Shown: piece by piece, positions 23,430 through 34,109 of the stretch
Layout: every line of letters begins with the position of its first letter
Numbering within the stretch: position 1 is the stretch's first letter
Assembly: GCA_964020975.1 (NCBI GenBank)
Contig: OZ026627.1
Span: 29,143,465-29,207,464 of the forward strand
Source: Hermodice carunculata
Lineage: Eukaryota > Annelida > Polychaeta > Eunicida > Amphinomidae
Length of the DNA stretch: 64,000 nucleotides
Direction of reading: 5' to 3'
Notes under the pieces: generated by a model
The model's input: the letters and a program-made list of their open reading frames with translations, nothing else
Database searches by the model: none
What the model was told of the DNA's origin: nothing
Program-made: the position numbers and the translations under genes

Positions 23430-26400
23430 CTATGAATGAAACATATGACTGAACATGCTTATTAACCTTATGCAAAAATCTCGTGACGCAATGGTGTGAA
23501 TAAATGGATTAGTCAAAGAATGTATAGGCAAGGTGACAATAGCAAGCCACATCGTTACATTTAATGGTACTATTTTACCAGATTGTGAAAGAATAATAAC
23601 AAATGTAATCGGGAGGAAACAGGCCGCATGACATGATAGTACTGAGAAGATCCATACTGGTAATCGTCTCTTCGAAAACGCCTTTCCACTCTTTTCGCTG
23701 CTTCTCTTAACAACAAGATATATATTGAAATAGAGAATTCCCATCACAATAAAACTAGATGAATTAAAAAATATGTATATTTTGTCCAAGTAGTCGTCCA
23801 AGCTATAAAATTGAATGAGAAGACATACACCAGTCTCCAGTTGGGTTTTTCGATGTGCCAAACCCATCGACGGGAGAGATGTGACACTGACGGTAATACA
23901 GGCAATAAGACCAAAGAGGATCCAAAATAACACACGTTTAGTCCCCATTGGCCGCACTTTGAATATTAGAATGACCTTAATAAATCTATCGGCAGCCATA
24001 ATAAGAAGCATATACACTGTCATCAAAGATGATGTAGTGGATATCAGACCAAGACACTTACAAATGACACTTTTCCTCCATTTCTCTTCCGAAAATACGT
24101 ACATGTTTCCAAACATTGTATCTGCGGTGGCCAAGAATAGCACATACCCTCCCATCAACAGATCATTTCCAGCCAGACAAACATTTAAGAAAGAGCTCAA
24201 GGAACTCATAAAGGCTTGTCTGTATGTTACAAAAACCAAGACGTTTGCAACTACACATGTCAGAGAAATGATGTAGGCAATTATCCGCAGAAGAACAGAC
24301 GCAAATAAAGCACCACATGAGTTCAATCTGGTTTGGCAAGGCACACAAGTCTTGATATGTAAAACCATGCAGCATAGTTTAAAATAATCACTTAATAGCA
24401 CGCTCAAACGATCTAGACTTTTGAGTGCATCAGTACTCATGTCACGAAACATATTTCCTCTCAAATCTAGTAATCGTAACCTGGTAAGCCCCGATAACAT
24501 AGTTTTCCATAAAACGTCTATCTGGTTATATGATAAATTCAAAAGCAAAATATTAAGCTTTGTAAATGCATATGCATCAATCTTCTTTAATTTCAAGTTG
24601 GATAGGTCCAAGAGGGTAAGCGATACAAATACTGAAAATCCCTGACTATAAATTGCTTGTACAGGATTACCTTTGACATCAATAGATTCCAGGTTTGCCA
24701 AACCGTTAAAACACACTCTATCAACAAAATATACCTGATTTTGCGCCAGATTTAAAATGCGTAAATTTGGAAGACAAAGGAAACTGTTTGGGTGCAGCTT
24801 TTTTATTTTATTGTAAGATAAATCCAAATATACCATGCTTGTATGGATAGCTTTGAATCCTTGCCATGCCCATAAATTACAACGATTTATAAGAACTTTT
24901 CCCAGCAACACTGATAAATCTGGTATATTAGTGATGTTAGGCCCTTTACATATTGCAACGTTTCCCCTACAAAGGCAATACAAAGGACACATACCAGCAA
25001 CACAGACCTGCTCGTCATCAGATGAAAAAGTGCAGTGAACATGTCCATCACAAACGTCATTTTGACTGATGCATGAAGACTGGTGTTTACAACGAAAATT
25101 GTTAGAGCAATTGAATTTAGTACAAAATCTTGCTTCGTCACTGCCTCTTTGACAATCCCACCCTCCATCACAAACAAAGCGCAGCGGCAAACAAAAACTC
25201 TCTGGACATTTGAACATTCCAGAACATTGAAGATAATAACATCCTTGTAAATGCTTACCATTCTGACAAGGCTTTAAATATCCCTTTTCACTCACGTCAA
25301 AAATGCAGGTTTGCATCCTTGGATAATACTTAAAGTTATCCTCACATGGTAACCATACACGGTTCTGATGAATTGTTATCTTATCTTTACTTGCAGCATA
25401 GTCTTGGCCAATTTTATAATTGGACACATATGACACGCCGAATTGATTCAACTGCTTCCATGAGCAATCCGTTTCATCCATATGAGAGTTTACGCAATCT
25501 AAGCTACCGTCGCATTTATGTACAAATGGAATACAACCACCCTCTGGACACTGATAATAAAAGGAATGGCAGTAACACTTCGGTTCTTTGCAATGACTCA
25601 GATATATGGTATCTTTAGATATACAATTTTTGCAATATGAAATGTTGGAATATTTTAAATATTTTGTGCTTGCATTCTCACTGTCTACTGGATACGTCAT
25701 ATCACAATTTTGTTCATCAGTCCCATCCAGACATTCGTACTTTCCGTCACACATATTGAAGTCCGGAATACAATCGTCATTCTGGCACATAAATTGGCCT
25801 GCTGGACATCCTTTATTTGATGTTTCCACAGTTCTTTCACATATCACAGCCAACGTTCCCTTTTGTGTACTGTTCTGTATCTCAATGAGGGGTGGTATGT
25901 CATGATTTTTGAATGATATAACCTGGCTACAATCGCTACCAGAAAAGGAATGTCTATCTCCCATGTTAACATGCCACATAGTGATATCCCACTGTGTAAA
26001 ATTGCTAATAAGCCTTGCCCATATCGATGAATTTCTCCAGTCATTCCGCAACACAACTCTTAAGCGCACATTATTGTTAACCAGCTGCCATCTCCAAATT
26101 AAATGAAATAGGTCACTCACACGACCATGTTTGTAAAACCTTGCAATTTGCATTTGAAAGGTCCTAATGAATGGTAACTGATGCACATTTGGTTCATAAA
26201 GGTTTTGCTTTAATTCTGAATACATGGATAAATGATGCTTTATTATCTGCATTACTGTCTTTGATAAAAACACATCGTCTTGGTTCAAACTAAGAATAGT
26301 AGCTTTCTTGGATTTACATAAGTATTCTAGACTACTGTAGTGGATCGTATTCTGCTCGTATACATCAACATATACGCATCGTTTACCTGCTTTTTGAAAG

Positions 26401-26831
26401 CCTACTGGACACCTTGGGGCTTTGCGTAATATGTCGGAAAAGCTGCTGTATGAGGGAAAGCATCTTTCGAGAGAAATTCGTAGGTCGCCATATGTGTTTA
26501 AAGAGTTATATCCTTTGAACTGAAAACTGGGGTCACAAGCAATCTTTATGTTTTCATAGGAACATTCGCAGATGAAAGATGCATGATAAAAATACCTGTC
26601 ACAGGCGACCAACATAAGATATGGCATTGTATGTCGAGTCAAAAGATAAAATCCCCCACACTTCCCTATATCTTTGGAATACATATCTGCTGATAGAACA
26701 GACATTTTGCCAAAGAACGGAATGTTTGGTTTATGTCTCACTAACATATGCGGTTGCATTTTTTTTGAAAAAGAGGTTTTCCAATGCTTGAAGGTTATCG
26801 GGTCTTCATTGATCCAGAAAATATCATTATC
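23430..26831 (-). CDS. GRL101/LGR-like receptor, 3' giant exon (lectin half, LDLa, LRR, 7TM)
   Basis: This is the terminal coding exon of a large G-protein-coupled receptor. It starts after the acceptor CTTGTCTCTCAG, at codon 17 of the open frame (which begins at 26,879), and encodes 1,133 residues. In frame numbering: 17-106, second half of a C-type lectin-like domain (FWINEDPITFKHW ... CGGFYLL ... FICEC). 157-349, a second, divergent lectin-like region (CPVGFQKAGKRC ... GTLAVICE). LDLa modules at 358-392, 435-472, 552-586 and 591-626, with CDG...D..DE.C motifs. 631-830, LRR cap and leucine-rich repeats (YLDLSYNKIKKL, LRILNLAQNQV, LLDLRGN). 863-1130, seven helices with NDLLMG in TM2, ADRFIKV for the DRY motif and NPFIH for NPxxY. 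The order is that of molluscan GRL101 and relaxin-receptor-like LGRs. It is probably a plasma-membrane receptor; ligand unknown. The lack of introns across all these domains is unusual. Confidence 0.9.
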   Translation of the reverse strand, partial: DNDIFWINEDPITFKHWKTSFSKKMQPHMLVRHKPNIPFFGKMSVLSADMYSKDIGKCGGFYLLTRHTMPYLMLVACDRYFYHASFICECSYENIKIACDPSFQFKGYNSLNTYGDLRISLERCFPSYSSFSDILRKAPRCPVGFQKAGKRCVYVDVYEQNTIHYSSLEYLCKSKKATILSLNQDDVFLSKTVMQIIKHHLSMYSELKQNLYEPNVHQLPFIRTFQMQIARFYKHGRVSDLFHLIWRWQLVNNNVRLRVVLRNDWRNSSIWARLISNFTQWDITMWHVNMGDRHSFSGSDCSQVISFKNHDIPPLIEIQNSTQKGTLAVICERTVETSNKGCPAGQFMCQNDDCIPDFNMCDGKYECLDGTDEQNCDMTYPVDSENASTKYLKYSNISYCKNCISKDTIYLSHCKEPKCYCHSFYYQCPEGGCIPFVHKCDGSLDCVNSHMDETDCSWKQLNQFGVSYVSNYKIGQDYAASKDKITIHQNRVWLPCEDNFKYYPRMQTCIFDVSEKGYLKPCQNGKHLQGCYYLQCSGMFKCPESFCLPLRFVCDGGWDCQRGSDEARFCTKFNCSNNFRCKHQSSCISQNDVCDGHVHCTFSSDDEQVCVAGMCPLYCLCRGNVAICKGPNITNIPDLSVLLGKVLINRCNLWAWQGFKAIHTSMVYLDLSYNKIKKLHPNSFLCLPNLRILNLAQNQVYFVDRVCFNGLANLESIDVKGNPVQAIYSQGFSVFVSLTLLDLSNLKLKKIDAYAFTKLNILLLNLSYNQIDVLWKTMLSGLTRLRLLDLRGNMFRDMSTDALKSLDRLSVLLSDYFKLCCMVLHIKTCVPCQTRLNSCGALFASVLLRIIAYIISLTCVVANVLVFVTYRQAFMSSLSSFLNVCLAGNDLLMGGYVLFLATADTMFGNMYVFSEEKWRKSVICKCLGLISTTSSLMTVYMLLIMAADRFIKVILIFKVRPMGTKRVLFWILFGLIACITVSVTSLPSMGLAHRKTQLETGVCLLIQFYSLDDYLDKIYIFFNSSSFIVMGILYFNIYLVVKRSSEKSGKAFSKRRLPVWIFSVLSCHAACFLPITFVIILSQSGKIVPLNVTMWLAIVTLPIHSLTNPFIHTIASRDFCIRLISMFSHMFHS

Positions 26832-27189
26832 CTGAGAGACAAGCAATGAAGTTATACAAACCATAAGTTGTTTAAGCAACTTTACATAAGATGCACAATT
26901 AGAACAATTAAAGTAAGAAAAAAGAAAAGCTCAATGCATTTTAAGGCAGACACCTCATATTAAAGGCTTTCCATGAAATATGAATAATGTAATTGAAGAT
27001 TTACTGATACCAAAAAATTATAAAAAAATGCATAGAAGTAGCTCCTTTTAGCTGAAGCTTATCTTTCTGCTATTTTAGTAAAAGAACTTGGTAACCATTA
27101 CATCGGGTGTAATATTGTGCAAAAATGTAGGGTATCATTTAAGCGACACCGAATCAAAACAAAACGCTCAATTTAAACCATCAATGATT

Positions 27190-27890
27190 AAAACATAAGT
27201 AAAATAGATTTGGTTTGTTCTGATATAAGAAATGCAACTAGTAAACATTATGCAATACATTGTACGTTTAGCGATGTAAGGCATAAAAATGTTCACCTCC
27301 TTTGTAACCTATGGTCATTTGAAACGACAAAGAGTGACGCTTAGAAAAGATCAACCACAAAGAGACCAGAGACATAAAAAACAACCAAAAAAACCTCCAA
27401 AAAACAACCATAAAACAAAACAAAACAAAACAAAAACAAGTAGCACAATGGTTAGCCTTGGCAATATAATGGAAGCGGTAAACGTTAGAAAAAACATTAT
27501 ACTTTTTAAGATGTTAGCCCTAAGAATAATCACTTGCGTTGTAAGCTATGGACATTTAAATTGACGAGGTGCCACGCATTCAAAAGATTGACGACAATAA
27601 TACATTAACAAAAATGAAAATAAAAACAAAAAAAACAAAAAAACAAAAAAAATAAATAAAATAAAAGAAAATAACGAGAAAACAAAATAAAACAGAACCC
27701 CTCCCCCCAAACATTATAAGACAACCAAGAAAAGAGCCCTACCATAGTTTGTCTTGTTCATACAATACAATTAGTAAACAGTAGGCAATACATCGTACTT
27801 TTAGAAATGTTTTTTTTGTAAAATTGCTCACCTCAGTTGTAACCTATTGACATTTAAAATGAAAGAGAGTCATGCTTTCGAAGGACCCCC
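27190..27890. repeat. Degenerate intronic tandem array, three units
   Basis: Three units share 'TAGTAAACATTATGCAATAC' or equivalents ('TTAGTAAACAGTAGGCAATA', 'GCGGTAAACGTTAG...'). Next comes 'GTTGTAACCTATGGACATTT'-like sequence at about 27,304, 27,538 and 27,837, and then an 'AGTGACGCTT' or 'AGTCATGCTTTC' part. Spacing is about 235-300 bp, with A-rich filler between units. Confidence 0.55.
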
Positions 27891-28249
27891 CCCCAAAAAA
27901 AACACAGACACACATAAAGAGGCAAAAATTACCGCAGCATGCTAATGGATAATTGAAAAACAGTAAAATGTTAATGGTAACAAGTGATACAGATATGTGG
28001 AAGGCACAGAGTTTAAAGGTAGGTTGGCAGTATACTGCCCTCCCAATAACACATAGGTGCACGGGCCCTTTTTGTGGTACAGGTAAATAATTATTGGTCA
28101 TAGGGATGACTAGCCTGACACGGGAAAAGGATATTTATATATAAATTAGGACGGACTAGAATAGTTATATTTGAGTATATGTTACAAAAAACTCCCATAA
28201 GCTTTTTTGCCCCAAGATAGTCACAAAAACTGGTGACGTTCTCCACAGC

Positions 28250-28564
28250 ATATATTACTGTGTACTTTGGGGTTAGATATGTGAATGTACAGTTGTATTA
28301 TAACACAGATGAATTATGCATAATAAAATGACTGCACACAAGACACCAAGATAAGATAAGGCTTCGTATGCGGCAACAAAACATATATTCCTCCACACTT
28401 CTCTGTTTCTTTGCCATTTACACATTCTGGCAAGAGGGTCATTTTGTCATGGATAAGGGAATTTGGTTTATGTGTTACTAAAATATACGGTTGCAACGTC
28501 TAGCAAATATTATCCAATACTTGAAGTGGACTGCGTCTTTCTTGATCTAGAAAATGTCACCATG
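28250..28564 (-). pseudogene. Decayed duplicate of the lectin half-exon of the receptor
   Basis: This aligns with the first ~105 codons of the 3' receptor exon. Its open part (28,496-28,314) reads MQPYILVTHKPN ... KCGGIYVLLPHTKPYLILVSC, against MQPHMLVRHKPN ... KCGGFYLLTRHTMPYLMLVAC in the gene. A good acceptor (GCTTATTTTCAG) precedes 28,564. In the frame set by the gene the sixth codon is a stop (TAG where the gene has TGG), and a frame change follows, so it cannot supply the domain. Upstream flanks also match (about 28,600-28,790 against 26,880-27,080), so a segment of intron plus exon was duplicated. If spliced in, it would truncate the receptor before the membrane. Confidence 0.8.
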
Positions 28565-29528
28565 CTGAAAATAAGCACGGAACTAATTAAAACCATGGAT
28601 TGCTTCAGCGATATCACTTAAACTGTATAATTTAGATACAAAGAGTCATAAGCTTAATGCATTAAGGGTACACAGGTTCGGCTGTTGGTAATCTGTGCAA
28701 TATGGATACTATTTCAAAAGATCATTTGACAGAAACAATGATAGGAAAGCTACACAAGCAGCTACTTTAAGCTTAATTCTATCATTGCCTTTTTCTGTCC
28801 AGCCATTTGGCAGCCATTGCCTTTTTTCAGGTGGACAATGCTGTAGCAATAGTATGTGACAGAGTGTTATTAAATAAATATTAGCAATATCAATCTTAAA
28901 TGGAAGCCGTCTGTAATAAAAGAATAAGGCAGAAACAGAATGAAAATTGGTTGGGCTTTTAATGTACTGCAAACAGCACAAAAGAAGGCAATGAATGATA
29001 TTTTGAGAGATGCGAGTTGTACAAATGTTCCTATTCATATTAACCTTTGGGCAATGATGAATATGGCTTTCCAAAGTAAAAATTAAAAACAAGAAAGTGA
29101 AGAAGAAAAGAAAAGGCAAACTGAATACATTTGTACCGGAATGTGCAAGGCGATAAGCCATTACAGTGAAACTACAGCGGTGACAGTTGGTATGTGAGAG
29201 AGATGTCATTAAACAAAGATTGTCAGAAAGCTGCCCCACTGAATAACACATCAGTCCATTGACTTAAATTTTCTTTGGAAATAATTCAATTTTGTTCATG
29301 ATGACAACACAAAATGAGGTCAGGATATTTATAAAAGTTAAATATAAATTAGGACTGATGTGGTTAAACATATATATTTGAGTACATCTGGACGACCAAT
29401 TTGACCTTCAAGAAGAATATAATAACGATAAGTGACATAATCACATGAACTATAAATTGGTTAGATCCTTCCTCGCGAATTATCCGATATAGCTTGCGGC
29501 TAAAAATGTAAACGTGCTATCGCACTGT

Positions 29529-29529
<1 letters not shown>

Positions 29530-29625
<96 letters not shown>

Positions 29626-29640
29626 TTATATATATTTATA
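29530..29640. repeat. CT then TA dinucleotide microsatellite
   Basis: About 38 CT units (29,532-29,608) run into a TATATA tract with interruptions. It lies within the receptor intron. Confidence 0.95.
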
Positions 29641-32600
29641 TATGTTAAGTGAAAACCGTTTATTCGGTTACTGGTATGGTGATTACTTACATATAATGTT
29701 TTACAATAAAAGGCAACATATCCTGCAGAAAGTAGAGACTACGAAGATAAATTTTCACACAAATTGAGAGATAATGTTAAGTGTCTCTGCTGAAGTAACA
29801 AAAGCGCAAAATATATGCTGATTTGTGCAAAGAACACCCAACGAAGTTTTTAACTTTTGATACATCGTGCTTTATTCAGCCAGATATTCCTATGAAGATA
29901 CAAATACTTCTGAGTCACATACTCAGTCGTGCAGCACAGCACCAACTAACAAAGTTATGAAACATTACAATAATAATCAAATTTTTTTTGGAAATACATA
30001 CGTCCGCTGACATAGGAAACCAACTACGACTAAGATATGAGTATGTATGAAACTATCAAATGACCGCCGCGGAGAGCAGGCAATTCATGAACTATATCAT
30101 AATAAGCACGGTGGGTAAATCAGTAAAGCCACAGCTGGGAGCAGCTAGCTTGCAACATATTCCTAAACCGATCTCAGCGCAGGGAGCAGCTGTAGTTCTG
30201 GCCATCAAAATTAAACAGAATCTGAACTAAATGGTTTCCACCTGCAATCCCATTGCTGATCAATTTTCTGTTCACTTCAACCAAACCTTCTAAAACAGTA
30301 AAAACCAGTCGCCCAGGAAAAATCGAGCACCCACGAGATTGTAGTCATGATCATAGGACTGCGCTCGCGTAACAACAATACTCAGAAACCTGTGTTTGTA
30401 GCGTTAGATCCCTGGACGATCAAACAAAATTGTTATCGAAATAATTAAATAAATATGCAGCTTGGTGACATTGCAGTGAAATTTCTTGTTTGAAATGGGA
30501 ACTTAAGCTGGAATCACCTCAAAGGAGAAGATGCCAACTTACCCCACCATTACTAGTTGGACAGTAAATTGATCGCAATAGATTGTCAACGGCCAGCTCA
30601 CTGGTGACATTTTGGCTGTTTCCTTTTTCAACTATATGCGTTAAAATTAGGGTTGGGAAAATCAACTTTCTATGCTCTTTGAGAAAGTTAAAAAAAAACT
30701 GTATCTGGCTGATGAAACCAAAAGACGGATAAAATTTGACAACTTTCAACTGTTAGCGGCTCCAATAAATCATTATGAGTGGGTCGTCGTTGCACAGGGG
30801 CCTGTTTTCTCATGCGCGTCACAAGCCTAGTAAATAGTATAGTTGTAACAAACCAGACAGTATGTACTGTTTACTGAAGTATACTACATATAATTGTGAT
30901 GGACTCTCGTTTATGGGAAAATGTATTCCAAATTGTAATTCGTGTTCATGGTGATGTTCAACTTATATTAAATTATAAGTCATCAAACATGAGCGTGTAC
31001 AGACAGATGCATGTAAAACGGTCAAGCGTATTGCACTACCCAGCCAATTACCAACTTCATTGCAATTGAAGTTCTCCAACACAGGATGTTACTTTTCACA
31101 CTCATGTAATTATTTATTAAAGATGGCCTAATGTTCAGGCATCTGCATTAATCATTTTTATTTAGATGGTGACAGAAACAGTGATGGAGACCGTTACGCG
31201 TTGCTAATAGATATGGGGTTGTAGTGAGGTATTGCAGGAAACATGGCCTTTTATATTAAAATGTAACATGAATATAAGACGTTAACGATCTTATCCACAG
31301 GCTTTAAGTTATTATTAAAGACTGAGATTTATTTCCTGTCTCAGGATATTTTCTTAACTGCCAGCCAGCTATTTTTGGTCAGTTGATGGAAAAATGTTAC
31401 GGTAACAATATAATGAAAACACGGTTGCACATTGTGACTGTCAGCACAGTCAGGTTTGGCTGCTTATAATTAAAAACAATTCCTACAGATTGTCATGGAG
31501 AAAAGGAAAGAGTACACCACGAATAAATTTGATATTAAACACACGAACTAACGCATGCACAAAGTGTGAAATGTCCATCAATGTGACAGAAAAGCATCTG
31601 TTGCAGTTGGTTTGGATAAAAAATAGAAATAGTCCCCAATCCCAACAGCACATACATAGCCTCAAGATGTACCATTTTAGTAAATATGTATGAAAGACCT
31701 AAGACAGGACCATAAGCATGCCATCATATGATTGCAAAGGGATTGAAAAGCATTATCAGCAACATTTTTGGTGACATGGAAAGACTGAAACGTCCAAGCT
31801 GAAAGTACCTTTATGCAAACCTAAATGGCCAGAATACCACTGACCAATAACCGTCAATCTGTTTTACGCTGAACTGTAATTTAATTGAAGAATTAATGCA
31901 AAAGTTGGGCTAATAGTATACTTTGTATTACTTTTTCAATGCTCAAAACTTATTAGGAACTTGCTCTTCATTGTAGAACATTCCAGTTAACGTGTAAATT
32001 TTACACACTGTCATTTACATTTGGTTGTTCGCAATCTAAAGCTCTCTCTGTCGCACGCATGTATTGCAGAGTCTCTATCGAAAATTGTTTAAACAATCCA
32101 TGTTAAACATAAATACATTGTGGCAGCAAAAATGACTAAGAAGTGCACAGCAGATCCAAATTTCTTTTTTTCGTGAAGATATATTAAATGACAGTTCCGT
32201 GTTATTAGCCATTAAAGGACTACACAGATATAAGAGTGCCACACAAGTCACAGTGTGAAAGCTGTACATAATATAGACGTTTTCACCACCAAGAAAAAAT
32301 TGTCTGGAAAGTCGTCAGAAGCAGGAAAAATGATTATCACAGAATTTGTGACTTCATGCATGTAGAATTGAAATCCCTTTATGCATACGGAAATAGCTTT
32401 TTTTTCCACTATACACATCACCTGGTGCATTTTAAAGGACATTTTAATGTGGCATTATTATGGATTTTTATCTGCTCTGAAATATCAAATGGAGTCTTCT
32501 GTTTAATTTTCATTGCTATCTTATGTTTGTCAACAAATCATCGTTAATGTAAATTAATTATCATGAAGGTGCATGCTCATGATCCATAATTACAGTCCTT

Positions 32601-32904
32601 CGAAGCTAAAGACCCATGGACTTACCATGACAACCGCCGTCAATTGTAATGTGCCAACATGTGAAATTAGACTTGTCAAACATTAGATTTTCAACATCAC
32701 CATCTACCAGTGTGAAGAGAAGTACTGAAAATTATATGTTTAGCAGTAAATATCTAGTCAAAATACAATGTACTATGTCTTTCTATATAGTCAGGATTTA
32801 CATAAAACATTTGATTGTGTCTTAATGGCGACAAGAGACAACGGAAGCCCTACCAGTGGAATAGCAAAACATATTGCTTATCAGCAGAGCAATTGATCTT
32901 TTAT

Positions 32905-32957
32905 TCATTTCTTCTTCTTCTTCTTCTTCTTCTTCTTCTTCTTCTTCTTCTTCTTCT
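32905..32957. repeat. TTC trinucleotide microsatellite
   Basis: About seventeen TTC units on the plus strand, read as GAA (poly-Glu) on the minus strand, within the receptor intron. The flanking open frames are artefacts of the repeat. Confidence 0.95.
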
Positions 32958-34034
32958 GCTTTTTTGGGGGGGCTCTCATTTTGCAGGAAACAGTATAAGA
33001 GTAAAAACTGTTTGCCCCATCGAAGCCTTATTATGTCCTTGAGTCCACATTTTTGTGTGCTGTAAGACACATTGGATGCATGTGCATTGCGCATTCCTTC
33101 GTTTATTTGCTAGGGTTATGAAATATAATTTATGTAGTCTTGTTATGGTGACTTTATGCCCAACTTCAACCCCTGGTTTTTTGTGCAAAATGACCATCAC
33201 CATAGGACTGAGGTAGAAGCCTCGATTTAGCAATTTATGATGCAGGAAAGTGTGCGTGGGTGTCACACCTCTGTATGCTATAGTGACGATAGGAAGTAGT
33301 TAATATCATCTAGGATAAATATGTAAGCATAAATCCCTTGGTGCAGCATTGTGTCATAAGTCCACGGTCAGAGTGTTTCATTCTGATATCCAGGTACATT
33401 GGGCATTGCTCATTGACAAGCGAGTCTTTTGTAGCTTCAGAAGCTAGTTAAGCTTGTCACTGTGTTCCACGATATCATAGTGTGGGAAGCATAAACGTAT
33501 CTATCTTATGTGAAAATTTGGAACAAAAAGCTAATTTTTAAGACCTTGTATGACACAAACGTCATTGTTCATAAAAAGGAATGAGTATTGTCTAAAGACC
33601 ACGGATAATGTCCCTTCCTAATATATGTAACTAAAATGAAAAGCACCTGCGCAAACAGTTTTTGAATAGCATAGTCAAAGATGTATCAGTACATCAAACA
33701 GCAGTTTACCAAGCCACAGAATATCCATCTGAAAAGAGATATATGAAGTAGTATATACACAGTGTCACTATACATCATTGTCTCAAGAAGTGTCTAGCCG
33801 GTCGAGCGAAGATCAGGTGGAGAAAGTAAACAGTACACACTTTATCTTATTTAGTTCCAACGTTTTCTTTAAACAAAAACAGCAAGTCATTCAAAAAGGT
33901 ATATTTTAGTCGACTTCGTAATGCTACTGAACCAGTCAAAAGCTATAACTAACACTTTGCAATAATGTCCCTTTAAACAACAGAAAACACACACACACAC
34001 GTATATGTATAAACATATACATATTGAAATATGC

Positions 34035-34050
34035 ATACATACATACACAA

Positions 34051-34081
<31 letters not shown>

Positions 34082-34094
34082 CATACATACATAC
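34035..34094. repeat. CATA tetranucleotide microsatellite next to a splice donor
   Basis: About fourteen CATA units (TATG on the coding strand) begin 15-20 nt inside the intron from the putative donor of the 5' receptor exon. The tract has no stop in frame, so it extends the open frame past the exon with a spurious VCMYVCMYV tail. Confidence 0.9.
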
Positions 34095-34109
34095 AAACGT
34101 ATATATAAC

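Larger units (their letters stand above)
26832..34109 (-). other. Intron joining the two giant receptor exons
   Basis: The donor (AAAAAAG then GTTATA, from 34,109) and the acceptor (CTCAG ending at 26,832) are both phase 0. They fuse GLKAGKK to DNDIFWINEDPI, restoring a normal lectin-like core. The donor is weak beyond GT. The intron contains CATA, TTC and CT microsatellites, a decayed duplicate of the lectin half-exon, and a degenerate tandem array. The open frames inside it (for example 29,251-28,709 and 30,749-30,519) have no recognisable family. Confidence 0.75.

Noticed and set aside
23744-26106. Several smaller frames on both strands overlapping the 3' receptor exon
   Set aside because: Shadows of the LDLa/LRR/7TM coding frame; none has independent domain or start evidence.
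28709-29251. A 180-codon minus frame inside the receptor intron
   Set aside because: Hydrophobic, low-complexity composition with no recognisable domain, splice context or similarity to the receptor; part of it overlaps the flank duplicated with the dead lectin half-exon.
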